DNA of 64,000 nt from positions 744,001-808,000 of the forward strand of contig NZ_JAFCJK010000001.1 of NCBI RefSeq assembly GCF_018131005.1, given 5' to 3'. Source of the stretch: Bradyrhizobium lablabi. Lineage in GTDB: Bacteria; Pseudomonadota; Alphaproteobacteria; Rhizobiales; Xanthobacteraceae. The notes beneath the pieces were generated by a model. It worked only from the letters and a program-made list of their open reading frames with translations. It had not been told where the DNA came from and made no database searches. The translations under genes were made by a program, and so were the position numbers. Shown here in pieces: positions 55,530 to 64,000 of this stretch. The first letter of the stretch is position 1. Every line of letters begins with the position of its first letter.

Positions 55530-55944
55530 CAGCCACACGTTCGCCAGGACGAATTCGGGGACGATCCTCGATTCAACTGTCAAGCAGCCTTGACGACGTG
55601 AGTTCGTGTTCTCGCGGCGCGAACGGCAGCGGAAGCGAGATCGCATTTGGCCGCAAAGTCCGGACCAAGATCACAAGCTGGTATTGGTAAATAGGTTAGT
55701 GTTGCTGTCCTCTGCGTCTCCCGGGAGCAACAGCCGCCGAAAAATTCGACACTTTGGCCGTTCGCCATACTTACGGCGATTGGGCTAACAAATGTCATAC
55801 TCGCTTAGGGTGAGTCGTACTGAAAGCTCGCGCGCCGGGTCTTCGACGGCATGACACAACTGGACCTGTGGGGCCGGCAGGCCGTGACGCGTTCTTTCAC
55901 TGATTCATTTGCTGAAGTTGCGACTGACTCACGGGGGGACAGTG
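55530..55944 (+). other. Gene-free stretch before the autotransporter gene
   Basis: Nothing gene-like is visible between the MmgE/PrpD stop and the autotransporter start. It is less GC-rich near 55680-55800 (GGTAAATAGGTTAG, ACAAATGTCATACT), which may hold the promoter. Near 55930 a GGGGGG run serves as the ribosome-binding site of the next gene. Confidence 0.4.
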
Positions 55945-58900
55945 GTGCAGTGCCGGACGGATTGCGTGCGAGACGCAATTGACGAAATTCGAGCGTCGGA
56001 CTCCGACGCTTGCAGGATCGGAACAACAGAAAAATATTCAAATCAACCTGCGCTCACGCTGCACGGACTGGCAGGTGGTCCAGGCGGATTTCGCCTGCTC
56101 CGATCTCGCCTGCTGTCGAGCGTGTCGTTAGCCGTAGCTGCAACTGCAGCGACCGCGCTCGATGCAGGGCTGTCACCGGCGCTGGCGCAGTGCGCGGGTG
56201 CCCCCAGCAGCACTGTCTGCACGCCGGGCGGCAACCCTTATCCCGGCGGTATCAACGTCGATACCGCCGATGGTTTGGGTGGCACCCCCATCAACCTGCA
56301 GCTTCTGTCGGGTGTTCAGGTCGTCATCCCGTCCGGTGCAGGCGGCGTCAACGCCGTCAACGCCGCCAACACCACGGGCGTGACTCTGGGCAGTGCCAAC
56401 ATCACCATCACCGCGGATGGTGTGACCATCAACAATACAGCCAATCCCTTTGGCAATAACCAGACCGGATTGCGAATACAATCCAGCGGCGACGCCGTCA
56501 TTACGGCAACGAACACCACGATTGACGTGAACGGCACCGCAAGCGACTTTGGGATATTGGCGTTCGCAATGCCAAACCTGACGGGGACTTCTCATGTGGC
56601 GAGCGTCACCTGGAGCGGCTCGCAGCTAACCACTGGCACAACGGGATTTGGCGGCGGAACGGAATCGGGCGGCATCCAGGCGGACAACCGCGGGATCGGC
56701 AACGCCACGATCGCGGCGTCCGGGAATATCACCGGCACCCCGGGTGTGGGCCAGTCAGGGTTTTACGGTTTGATCGCTCATTCCGGTGACTCGTTGCTTG
56801 CCCCATCGGGAGCCGGCGATGCGTCCGTCACATACAACAGCGGCACGATCAACGTGTTTGGAAACAGGCCGCGGGGCATCGTCGTATGGGCCGAGGGCGA
56901 CGGGTCTGCTTCGGTCACCACCGCTCCGGGGACCGTCATCTCAGTCAACGGCTCCAATAACCCCGGGGTAGATCCCCCGACTCAACCTGTGAAGGCGGCC
57001 ATCGCCGTCCAAACGGACTCGGCCACCGCAGCAAACGGCCGGTCATTGACTGCGACAGTGGCCTCGACGATCACGAACTTCGGGGCCGCGGCTCCCGATA
57101 CCAACATTTTCAACAACCCTGTCGGCATCCGAACCATCAGCTACGTCGACGCCCCAACGACGGTGACATACACCGGCCCAGGCATCACGACCCAGGGCGG
57201 GGGCGGCGCCGGCATCCAGGCCCTTTCCAGCAGCGGCAGCATCACGGTGAATGCCACTGGGTCGATCAACACGACCAACGGCTCCAATGCGGTCGGCATC
57301 CTTGCCGACAGTGGCACGATACTCGCTCTAAGGAGCGGCTTGCTGACCGACACCAGCACCGTCCACAGCCCGGTGCCGTTCGCCGCAACGACCGGATTTG
57401 TGGAGGTCAATGCGACGAACGTGTCAACTATGGGGCAGTTCGGCACCGCAATCAGCGCCACCAGCGGCAGTGGTGGCGTTGCAGTCAACATCGCGCCAGG
57501 CGGAACGATCATGGGCGGCTGGCAGGCTGACCTTGCTAGCGTCGGCGCGATCTACGGCTTGCAGGCCTCCGGCATTTTCCTGAGTTCGACCGGCGGCATC
57601 GCGACCCTGACCAACAATGGCAGCATCGGCGCGCTGTCCGATCGCGCTGTTGCCGGCGATCCGATCATCGTCAACAACGGTACCGTCACCGGCTTTGTTC
57701 AACTCGGCGGCGCCAACGACGTCACCAACAACGGCCTCTTCAACTTGCGCCATTTCGCAGACACTAATGGCGATGGAATCCGCGATACGTTGCGCGTCGC
57801 GGTTTCAGATCTTGGCAGCGGACCCAGCGCCTTTACCAACAACGGGACTTTGGCGTTGCTCGGCGGTGCCGGCGCGACCACGCTCGATGCCACCGGTCAA
57901 TATCTGCCGCTGGGACTTGCCTTCAATAGCATGGCGCTTGGCGGACCGGTGCAGGGTCAGATTCTCGGCGCGACCACATTCACCAATTCCGGCACCATCG
58001 ACCTGCAGGTCAATCCGGTACCTGGTGACGTCTTGCTGATTTCCGGCGGTCATACGCCGGGAACGACAGGCGGAGGTACATTCATCGCGAACGGCGGTCG
58101 CCTCTTGCTGGATACCGTGCTGAACGAGGGAGGCGCCAATTCCCGGTCCGACGTTCTCGTAGTCGACGGCACCGCCGTCGGCGCCGGCGGCGCGACACGG
58201 CTGTTTGCCAAGAACGCCGGCGGCGGCGGTGCGCTGACCGTCGATAATGGCATCCTGGTGGTGCAGTCGGTTGACCCCAGTCGTTCGGTAGGCGGTGTCT
58301 TTGCGCTCGGCGCGCCAACTATCGCCGGGGCTTACGAATACACGCTGTTCCATGGCGGTGTCGGCTCCGATGCAACGAACGGAAACTGGTACCTGCGCTC
58401 GACGCTGAACTGCACACTGACGCCGATGTTGCCGGAGTGCCAGACGCCAATCCCGCCAACACCGGTGACCCCGAACTTCCGCATCGAAACCTCGCTCTAT
58501 GCGGCGATCCCGTCGATGGCGCTATTGTACGGGCGCAATCTGCTTGACACGCTGCATGACCGCGTCGGCGAGGAGTTCGATGGAGGGCCTGCTCGCAGCG
58601 CTCTCGCAAGCGGGTACTACAATTCTTCCCCGCCCAATGCCACCTCTCAGTATCTTGGCTGGGGCCGCATCTTCGGCATGAACGGGGTGCAACAAGGCGC
58701 CTCGGAGGGCGTGCTTGGTCCCGGAACGGGCGGCCCGCATTTCGACTATGCCTTCCTGGGCTTGCAGGCCGGCATGGATTTCTTCCGCCAGGATCGGCCC
58801 GACGGCTCGCGCGATCATGCCGGCGGCTATTTCGCGATCGGCACCAACCAGGGACAGGTCACCCATTTCGACGGCAGAGAAGGCAACAGCGACTTCAACG

Positions 58901-59496
58901 CCTATAGCCTCGGCGGGTACTGGACGCATTTCGGACCGACCGGCTGGTACACCGATGCGATCCTGCAGGGCACTTTCTACGACATCAGTTCGACAGCCAA
59001 TCGCGGCCTGCCGACCTTCAAGACCGAAGCTCAGGGTTTCGCTGCCTCGCTCGAGACGGGATATCCCTTCAAGTTCGCCGGCGGCTGGTTCATCGAACCG
59101 CAAGCGCAACTGATCTATCAGAACATCAACATCAATGACGCCTCTGACATCGCGGCGCAGATCCGCTTTTCCGATGTCGATTCGTTGCTGGGCCGGATCG
59201 GCGCGCGCTTCGGCCGCACCTGGGCGATCGACGACGGTCCGCGCACTATCACCGCCTGGATCCGGCCCAACCTGTGGAACGAATTTCGCGGTAACCCGAC
59301 CACCTCATTCTCTTCGGAAACCGGCTTCATTCCGTTCCACGCCGATCTCGGCGGGCTATGGGGCGAGGTCAATGTCGGCGTCAGTGGTCAGGTGAGAACG
59401 AATACCACGCTCTATGCCAACGCCTCCTACCAGAGCCGGTTCGACGGCGGCGGCTTCGCCTATACCGGCAAGGCCGGTCTGCGGGTGAACTGGTAA
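55945..59496 (+). CDS. Large autotransporter (type Va secretion)
   Basis: About 1183 residues. The start is uncertain: the frame opens at 55909, and I use GTG 55945, 6 nt after GGGGGG. An extended N-region (~45 residues) precedes the signal core (RLLRSRLLSSVSLAVAATAA, cleavage near LAQ-C). The passenger (to ~residue 850) is Gly/Asn/Thr-rich with many short beta-repeats (GSANITITADGVTINNTANP). The final ~290 residues form the beta-barrel (LYGRNLLDTLHDRVGEEFDG to YTGKAGLRVNW, with terminal Trp). It inserts in the outer membrane and exposes the passenger; its role (adhesion, protease) cannot be told, as no catalytic motif was seen. Confidence 0.9.
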   Translation: MQCRTDCVRDAIDEIRASDSDACRIGTTEKYSNQPALTLHGLAGGPGGFRLLRSRLLSSVSLAVAATAATALDAGLSPALAQCAGAPSSTVCTPGGNPYPGGINVDTADGLGGTPINLQLLSGVQVVIPSGAGGVNAVNAANTTGVTLGSANITITADGVTINNTANPFGNNQTGLRIQSSGDAVITATNTTIDVNGTASDFGILAFAMPNLTGTSHVASVTWSGSQLTTGTTGFGGGTESGGIQADNRGIGNATIAASGNITGTPGVGQSGFYGLIAHSGDSLLAPSGAGDASVTYNSGTINVFGNRPRGIVVWAEGDGSASVTTAPGTVISVNGSNNPGVDPPTQPVKAAIAVQTDSATAANGRSLTATVASTITNFGAAAPDTNIFNNPVGIRTISYVDAPTTVTYTGPGITTQGGGGAGIQALSSSGSITVNATGSINTTNGSNAVGILADSGTILALRSGLLTDTSTVHSPVPFAATTGFVEVNATNVSTMGQFGTAISATSGSGGVAVNIAPGGTIMGGWQADLASVGAIYGLQASGIFLSSTGGIATLTNNGSIGALSDRAVAGDPIIVNNGTVTGFVQLGGANDVTNNGLFNLRHFADTNGDGIRDTLRVAVSDLGSGPSAFTNNGTLALLGGAGATTLDATGQYLPLGLAFNSMALGGPVQGQILGATTFTNSGTIDLQVNPVPGDVLLISGGHTPGTTGGGTFIANGGRLLLDTVLNEGGANSRSDVLVVDGTAVGAGGATRLFAKNAGGGGALTVDNGILVVQSVDPSRSVGGVFALGAPTIAGAYEYTLFHGGVGSDATNGNWYLRSTLNCTLTPMLPECQTPIPPTPVTPNFRIETSLYAAIPSMALLYGRNLLDTLHDRVGEEFDGGPARSALASGYYNSSPPNATSQYLGWGRIFGMNGVQQGASEGVLGPGTGGPHFDYAFLGLQAGMDFFRQDRPDGSRDHAGGYFAIGTNQGQVTHFDGREGNSDFNAYSLGGYWTHFGPTGWYTDAILQGTFYDISSTANRGLPTFKTEAQGFAASLETGYPFKFAGGWFIEPQAQLIYQNININDASDIAAQIRFSDVDSLLGRIGARFGRTWAIDDGPRTITAWIRPNLWNEFRGNPTTSFSSETGFIPFHADLGGLWGEVNVGVSGQVRTNTTLYANASYQSRFDGGGFAYTGKAGLRVNW

Positions 59497-59716
59497 CCAA
59501 GCCAAGACAGCTTTCAATTCGTACTGCTTATTGACAGTAGCGCCGTTTGGCGCCGCGCGCTCCAGAGCCAGTACGAGGATCGCTGGTTGCAACTGCATTT
59601 CAACGTCTCTTCGCGGCATCAGCGGTCAAAAGGCGAACTCAAGCGTGTTCAGTCTCTAGACATCGCACAGTGGTCGAACACCCAACTGATCGAACACTAT
59701 CCGTCACGCCAGCTTT

Positions 59717-60292
59717 TCAAGAACCATCTCGCAACCAGCGGCTTCGCATGGTGACCCAGATGTCGACGACGTCGTCGTTGAGCTTGCCGGGCCCTTCGTT
59801 CTCCGCACCCAACCGCCGCGCGACGCTTTGAGAAGCGACGTTGATCGGATCGATGCAATGAATAATGCGGTCGACCGTGAAATTGGCGAACACCCAGTCG
59901 ATCGCGGCACGCGCCGCCTCCACTGCATAGCCTTGGCCACGGCACTCCCTGGCGATTCCCCAGCCGACCTCAAATCCCGGCCAACCCGGCGGATACCACG
60001 GGCCGACACGCCCGACATAGCGGCCCGAGGATTTCTCTTCGACCGCGAACATGCCGAAGCCATGCAACGCCCAATGACCGGAGATGACCGCGGCATTGCG
60101 CCAGCCATTCTGTTCGGTCGTCACCGCCTTGCGGTCCAGCGTGATGAAGCGCGCGGTGCCGGGATCGGACAGCATCGCAGTATTGCCGGCGATGTCGGAT
60201 GCACGCCACGGCCGCAAGATGAGGCGCGCGGTTTCGATGCTCGGGCCATCGACCTGCAGCAGCTTTGCGCCGGGCTTGATCAGAGAAACCAT
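59717..60292 (-). CDS. GNAT acetyltransferase (RimJ/RimL-like)
   Basis: A 191-residue acetyltransferase: IETARLILRPWRASDIAGNT, the beta-strand GYVGRVGPWYPP-like VGRVGPWYPPGWPGFEVGWG, and the acetyl-CoA loop RECRGQGYAVEAARAAIDWV. It moves an acetyl group to an unknown amine or N-terminus. ATG 60292, divergent from the pirin gene. Confidence 0.9.
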   Translation of the reverse strand: MVSLIKPGAKLLQVDGPSIETARLILRPWRASDIAGNTAMLSDPGTARFITLDRKAVTTEQNGWRNAAVISGHWALHGFGMFAVEEKSSGRYVGRVGPWYPPGWPGFEVGWGIARECRGQGYAVEAARAAIDWVFANFTVDRIIHCIDPINVASQSVARRLGAENEGPGKLNDDVVDIWVTMRSRWLRDGS

Positions 60293-60428
60293 GGCCTGCC
60301 CCTGTTTCCAAGATTGCTATCGCCGATATCGCACGGCGTACGCAAATAGACCATTGTAACCGCGCCGTGAGCGGCGCGACGCGGCAATCAAATCCTGTTA
60401 CGATCGCTGCAAGCAAAAGGAGTCTCCC

Positions 60429-61346
60429 ATGAGCTGGCTTCCCGACCTCGATCCCGAACTCGGTGATCCCAAGACCTGCGACGCGCTGGAGCTCGTCATC
60501 GTGCCACGCACCCGCGATCTCGGCGACGGCTTTGCCGTGCGCCGCGCGCTGCCGCATGGCAGGCGGCAGATGGTCGGACCCTTCATCTTCTTCGATCATT
60601 TCGGACCGGTGCAATACCTCGCCGGCAAGGGCATGGACGTGCGGCCGCATCCGCACATCGGCCTTGCCACGGTCACCTATCTGTTCGACGGCAGCATCAT
60701 GCATCGCGACAGCGAGGGTAACATCCAGGAAATTCAGCCCGGCGCGATGAACCTGATGACCGCGGGCCGCGGCATCGCCCATTCCGAGCGCACCCCCGAC
60801 GTGCAGCGCCGCGACGGCCAGAAGATGCTCGGCCTGCAAAGCTGGATCGCGCTGCCGGCCGGCAAGGAGGAGATTGCGCCCTCGTTCCAGCATTATGCCG
60901 CGGGCGAACTGCCGATGATCTCAGAGCGCGACTTCACCGCGCGCGTGATCGCCGGCTCTTCGTTCGGCATCACCTCGCCGGTCAGCATGGTGTCGCCGTG
61001 GTTCTACACCGAAGTGACCGCAACGGCCGGCACCAGCCTGCCGCTCGATCCCGATCATGAGGAGCGCGCGATCTACCTCGTCGATGGTGAGGTCGAGATC
61101 GCCAATGAGCGCTACGAGGGGCCCAGGCTCCTGATCTTCCGTCCCGGCGACCGCATCACAGTGAGGACCGTGCAGCCGACGCGGATGATGTTCCTGGGCG
61201 GTGACGCGCTGGAAGGGCCGCGCCACATCTGGTGGAATTTCGTCTCCTCCTCGAAGGAACGGATCGAGCAGGCGAAACAGGACTGGAAAACCGGCCGCTT
61301 CGCGCAGGTTCCGCAGGAACATGAGTTCATTCCGCTGCCGGAGTGA
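60429..61346 (+). CDS. Pirin family protein
   Basis: A 305-residue bicupin. The N-terminal cupin carries the metal-binding His set in VRPHPHIGLATVTYLFDGSI, then MHRDSEG and the Glu in GIAHSERTPD. The C-terminal half has YLVDGEVEIANERYEG. Pirins act as quercetinase or redox sensors; no substrate can be read. ATG 60429 follows AAAGGAG. Confidence 0.93.
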   Translation: MSWLPDLDPELGDPKTCDALELVIVPRTRDLGDGFAVRRALPHGRRQMVGPFIFFDHFGPVQYLAGKGMDVRPHPHIGLATVTYLFDGSIMHRDSEGNIQEIQPGAMNLMTAGRGIAHSERTPDVQRRDGQKMLGLQSWIALPAGKEEIAPSFQHYAAGELPMISERDFTARVIAGSSFGITSPVSMVSPWFYTEVTATAGTSLPLDPDHEERAIYLVDGEVEIANERYEGPRLLIFRPGDRITVRTVQPTRMMFLGGDALEGPRHIWWNFVSSSKERIEQAKQDWKTGRFAQVPQEHEFIPLPE

Positions 61347-61422
61347 GCTATCTCCTGCCCTTCCCCGTTGCGGCCCGCACGTTTTCCACATGCGAGCCGC
61401 GCCGCTTTGAGAGACAACGCCC

Positions 61423-62337
61423 ATGACCGCGATGCTCGCCAGCGACCTGCCCTTGCCCCGGATCGGGCGCGGCAAGGTGCGCGATATCTATGCCGTCGGC
61501 GACGACCGCGTGCTGCTGCTCACCACCGACCGGATCTCAGCGTTCGACGTGGTGATGGCGGAAACCATCCCGATGAAGGGCGCGGTGCTCACGCAAATCA
61601 GTGCCTGGTGGTTCCGCCAGTTCACAGGCACGGTGCCTCATCATATGATCAGTGCCGACGCCGACGAGATCATCCGCGAGGTGCCTGATCTGAAGAACCA
61701 CCGCGCCGACATCCTCGGACGCGCGATGCTCTGCAAGCGCACTACCGTGTTCCCGATCGAATGCGTGATCCGCGGCTACATCTCCGGCTCGGCCTGGAAG
61801 GAATATGCCGCAAGCGGCACGCTGGCCGGCGAGAAGCTCGCTCCGGGCCTGGTCGAGAGCCAAAAGCTCGAACCTGCAATCTTCAGCCCGGCGACCAAGG
61901 CCGAGGCCGGCCATGACGAGAACATCACGGTGGCGCGCGTACGCGAGATCGTCGGCTCTGATGTCGCCGCGACACTGGAGAAGATGGCGCGCGACGTCTA
62001 CGCCTATGGCGAGACGACCAGCCGCGCCCGCGGAATCATCATTGCGGACACGAAGTTCGAGTTCGGCCGCGACAGAGATGGTCGTATCATCCTGATCGAC
62101 GAGGTGATGACGCCGGACTCCTCGCGCTTCTGGGCGGTTGATGCCTACACGCCGGGCCAGCCGCAGCCGAGCTTCGACAAGCAACCGTTGCGCGACTACC
62201 TCGACGCCGAGCGCCGCGCCGGTCGCTGGAACGGCGATGCGCCGCCCCCGCCGCTGCCGGCACACGTGGTCGAGGCGACCAGCAGACGGTATCTGGAAGC
62301 ATATCGGCGGGTGACCGGATCCGAGCTAAAGGTCTAG
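61423..62337 (+). CDS. purC: SAICAR synthetase (PurC, long form)
   Basis: A 304-residue enzyme that joins aspartate to CAIR in purine synthesis. Conserved blocks: [50 protein letters not shown], and [20 protein letters not shown]. At ~300 residues it is the longer type (fungal ADE1-like), not the ~240-residue form; many alphaproteobacteria carry both. It precedes a dispersed repeat. Confidence 0.94.
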   Translation: MTAMLASDLPLPRIGRGKVRDIYAVGDDRVLLLTTDRISAFDVVMAETIPMKGAVLTQISAWWFRQFTGTVPHHMISADADEIIREVPDLKNHRADILGRAMLCKRTTVFPIECVIRGYISGSAWKEYAASGTLAGEKLAPGLVESQKLEPAIFSPATKAEAGHDENITVARVREIVGSDVAATLEKMARDVYAYGETTSRARGIIIADTKFEFGRDRDGRIILIDEVMTPDSSRFWAVDAYTPGQPQPSFDKQPLRDYLDAERRAGRWNGDAPPPPLPAHVVEATSRRYLEAYRRVTGSELKV

Positions 62338-62344
62338 CTCGGCC

Positions 62345-62484
62345 GTCATTGCAAGCCACCCGGTTGGCGCGAAGCGCCGCCGATGACAGGCTCCGCAAAG
62401 CAATCCATACGTTCCGCGAGGCGACACGGATTGCTTCGTCGCTTCAGCGCAAATGCTTTGCAATTTTCTCGCGAGATCAATGAC
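62345..62484. repeat. Rhizobiales-type GTCATTGC...AATGAC intergenic repeat
   Basis: It begins GTCATTGCAAGCCACCCGG and ends with AATGAC at 62484, with GATGACAGGCTCCGCAAAGC, AATCCATACG and GGATTGCTTCGTCGCTTC inside, the modular order of this widespread repeat. It fills the gap between purC and the enoyl-CoA hydratase gene and can fold on itself. Confidence 0.75.
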
Positions 62485-62559
62485 GGCGACGATAGAGGTT
62501 GCTCAATCGGCGTATCAGATGCCAAGCTCCCGGCAGAAGAAAGTCCCAGGGAGGGCCCC

Positions 62560-63366
62560 ATGGTCGAAGCTGACACCGTGCTTGTCGAGCGCGATGGTCC
62601 TGTAAGCATCGTCTCCATCAACCGTCCGCATTGCCGCAACGCCGTCGATGGCGCCACCGCGCGGAAGCTGTACGACGCGTTTCTTGCATTCGATGCGGAC
62701 GAAGGCGCTTCCGTTGCAGTCTTCACCGGCACCGGCGGCTGTTTTTGCGCGGGCGCGGACCTGAAGGCCGTGGCGACGGGTGATCCCAACAAGAAACGCG
62801 AAATCGGCGGCCACGATTCCGTCGCGCCGATGGGACCGAGCCGGCTGCGGCTATCAAAGCCTGTGATCGCGGCGGTCGAGGGCTTTGCGGTAGCCGGCGG
62901 AATGGAGCTGGCGCTGTGGGCAGACATGCGCATCGTCGCCGAGGACGCGACCTTCGGTATCTTCTGCCGCCGCTTCGGCGTGCCGCTGATCGATCTCGGC
63001 ACCATCCGCCTGCCGCGGCTGATCGGCCATTCACAGGCGATCGACCTGATCCTCACGGGGCGTCCGGTCGGAGGACCGGAGGCGCATCGGATGGGGATTG
63101 CGAACCGGCTGGTGCCGAAGGGCGAGGCCCGCGCGCGCGCGATTGCACTCGCGAAGGAGATTGCGCAATTCCCGCAAAACTGCCTGCGCGCCGACCGGCA
63201 GTCGGCCCTGCGGCAATGGGACCTCGAGGAGGAAGAGGCGATCAGGAATGAGATGCGCGGCGGGCTCGAGGTGATCGCCTCGGGCGAGACGCTGTCTGGC
63301 GCGACGCGCTTTGCATCCGGCATCGGCCGTCACGGCGCGTTCGGCGATAAAGTGGGAGATGGGTGA
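62560..63366 (+). CDS. Enoyl-CoA hydratase/isomerase family protein
   Basis: A 268-residue crotonase. ATG 62560 follows GGGAGGG by 4 nt; the earlier open frame runs through the repeat. Substrate-binding and oxyanion blocks: SINRPHCRNAVDG, GCFCAGADLKAVAT and AVEGFAVAGGMELALWADMR. The two Glu of true hydratases: Glu is at GGMELAL, and the second is seen as DLGTIRLPRL, so a hydratase reaction is not certain; the product of a related isomerase or another crotonase reaction is possible. Confidence 0.92.
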   Translation: MVEADTVLVERDGPVSIVSINRPHCRNAVDGATARKLYDAFLAFDADEGASVAVFTGTGGCFCAGADLKAVATGDPNKKREIGGHDSVAPMGPSRLRLSKPVIAAVEGFAVAGGMELALWADMRIVAEDATFGIFCRRFGVPLIDLGTIRLPRLIGHSQAIDLILTGRPVGGPEAHRMGIANRLVPKGEARARAIALAKEIAQFPQNCLRADRQSALRQWDLEEEEAIRNEMRGGLEVIASGETLSGATRFASGIGRHGAFGDKVGDG

Positions 63367-63881
63367 AAACTGCGTCGTGGCCGACGACGGACACGGCACA
63401 CCGGCGTGCAGCCTGCGACGTGACGCCACCATCGGCGAGATCGGCTTGGTCTCGCAGGCGTTGCTGCGCCACCAATGCATCATCCGGCTCCGAAGGACCG
63501 TACGGGCAAAGCCCGCGGCTTTCCGAAGAGGTTGCGCAAGCAAGGGTGGGACGATAGGCCGCAGCGCCGGAACTCGGCTCAGTTTGCCCCGCCTGGGTGA
63601 ATTGTGGCCTGGGCACTCAGAAAACGGTCGCAACACAGGCCTGTCGCGCTGTTACCCATGATGGGTAGCGCGAAAGGATGAGGTGAACAGCGACCGCAGC
63701 CCCAATAGGATCGCGACCTCCATGTTGCGTCGGGCCCTTTAACGACAAGCGAACAATCTATTCCAACATTGCTGGCGGCCGTTCCGGCAGTGCGACCGGC
63801 GAGCCATGGGCGTCATTTCCCGAGACGCCGCAGGGTGGCCGTCAGCGACAATCACAAAAGCCGGACAGAAGAGTGTTTGCG
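63367..63881 (+). other. Gene-free stretch before the aldo/keto reductase gene
   Basis: No supported gene. Open frames on both strands are without ribosome-binding sites. The first ~200 bp look like low-complexity, Ala/Arg-coding-in-all-frames sequence and may be another repeat class, but no second copy is in this window. The last 60 bp may hold the promoter of the next gene. Confidence 0.4.
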
Positions 63882-64000
63882 ATGAAGCTGGTCCTTGTTG
63901 AAGCCATCGGCGCACAAGTCTCGCGTATCGGGTTCGGCTGCGCATCGCTCGGCTCCCGTGTCGGAACTCGCAAGGGGCTCGAGACACTGGAGCGCGCCTA
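63882..64000 (+). CDS. Aldo/keto reductase (5' end only)
   Basis: ATG 63882 opens MKLVLVEAIGAQVSRIGFGC followed by ASLGSRVGTRKGLETLERA, the family's beta-1/alpha-1 block (VSRIGFGCASLGS ... LETLERAYD). The window ends after 39 codons. It would be an NADPH-dependent oxidoreductase. The catalytic Asp-Tyr-Lys-His lie outside. Confidence 0.75.
   Translation, partial: MKLVLVEAIGAQVSRIGFGCASLGSRVGTRKGLETLERA

Noticed and set aside
54027..55646. N-terminal 540-codon extension of the FUSC frame
   Set aside because: Antisense to MmgE/PrpD; FUSC homology begins only at ATG 54026.

Overview
The window is about 64 kb of a GC-rich alphaproteobacterial chromosome, most likely Bradyrhizobium or a close relative. 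The evidence is the rpsT-dnaA / dnaN-recF / gyrB block, the style of the DnaA, GyrB and DUF3551-type proteins, and several dispersed intergenic palindromic repeats of the kind common in Bradyrhizobium and Rhodopseudomonas. No tRNA, rRNA, CRISPR array, insertion sequence or phage gene was seen.

Region 1 (1-16421, minus strand) looks like one transcription unit of about 16 kb that runs off the left edge. In transcription order it holds a small secreted protein, a formylglycine-generating enzyme (FGE), a Cys-type sulfatase, a MoxR/Bat-type chaperone set (MoxR ATPase, DUF58, DUF4381, two VWA proteins, BatD-like), a second Cys-type sulfatase, the ruin of a HAD phosphatase gene, and then DUF1254/DUF1214 proteins interleaved with a DUF3302 + HlyD (YiaW/YiaV-like) pair. 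Most junctions overlap by 4-8 nt, so translation is probably coupled. A divergent AraC-type regulator (16865) is the natural candidate controller. This locus is the most interesting system here: FGE would activate the two sulfatases, and the MoxR/VWA set may help assemble or mature exported proteins.

Region 2 (18251-37608) is mixed accessory and metabolic content. It includes a LuxR-type regulator, a serine hydrolase, GST, DUF1697, threonine ammonia-lyase, a 49-residue zinc-ribbon protein, an operon of membrane protein + winged-helix regulator + undecaprenyl diphosphate synthase, and an ArsR/SRPBCC/DUF899 set whose promoter palindrome covers the start codon. It continues with DUF3551, a TctC-type binding protein, VOC, HD-GYP, a two-subunit molybdenum hydroxylase, dienelactone hydrolase, a polysaccharide-export lipoprotein and MsrA.

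Region 3 (37742-46092) is the replication block: rpsT with a strong promoter and terminator, a 1.2-kb control region (GANTC cluster, AT-rich tract, candidate structured RNA with a 40-residue ORF), dnaA, dnaN, recF and gyrB.

Region 4 (46558-64000) has an ABC importer of the nitrate/sulfonate/taurine type, a MurA with Asp in place of the catalytic Cys, a MATE exporter, an HCCA-isomerase-like protein, a FUSC protein, MmgE/PrpD, a large autotransporter, a GNAT, a pirin, purC, an enoyl-CoA hydratase and the first 39 codons of an aldo/keto reductase. Intergenic repeats sit in many of the gaps of regions 2-4. All calls rest on reading the sequence; no database search was run.
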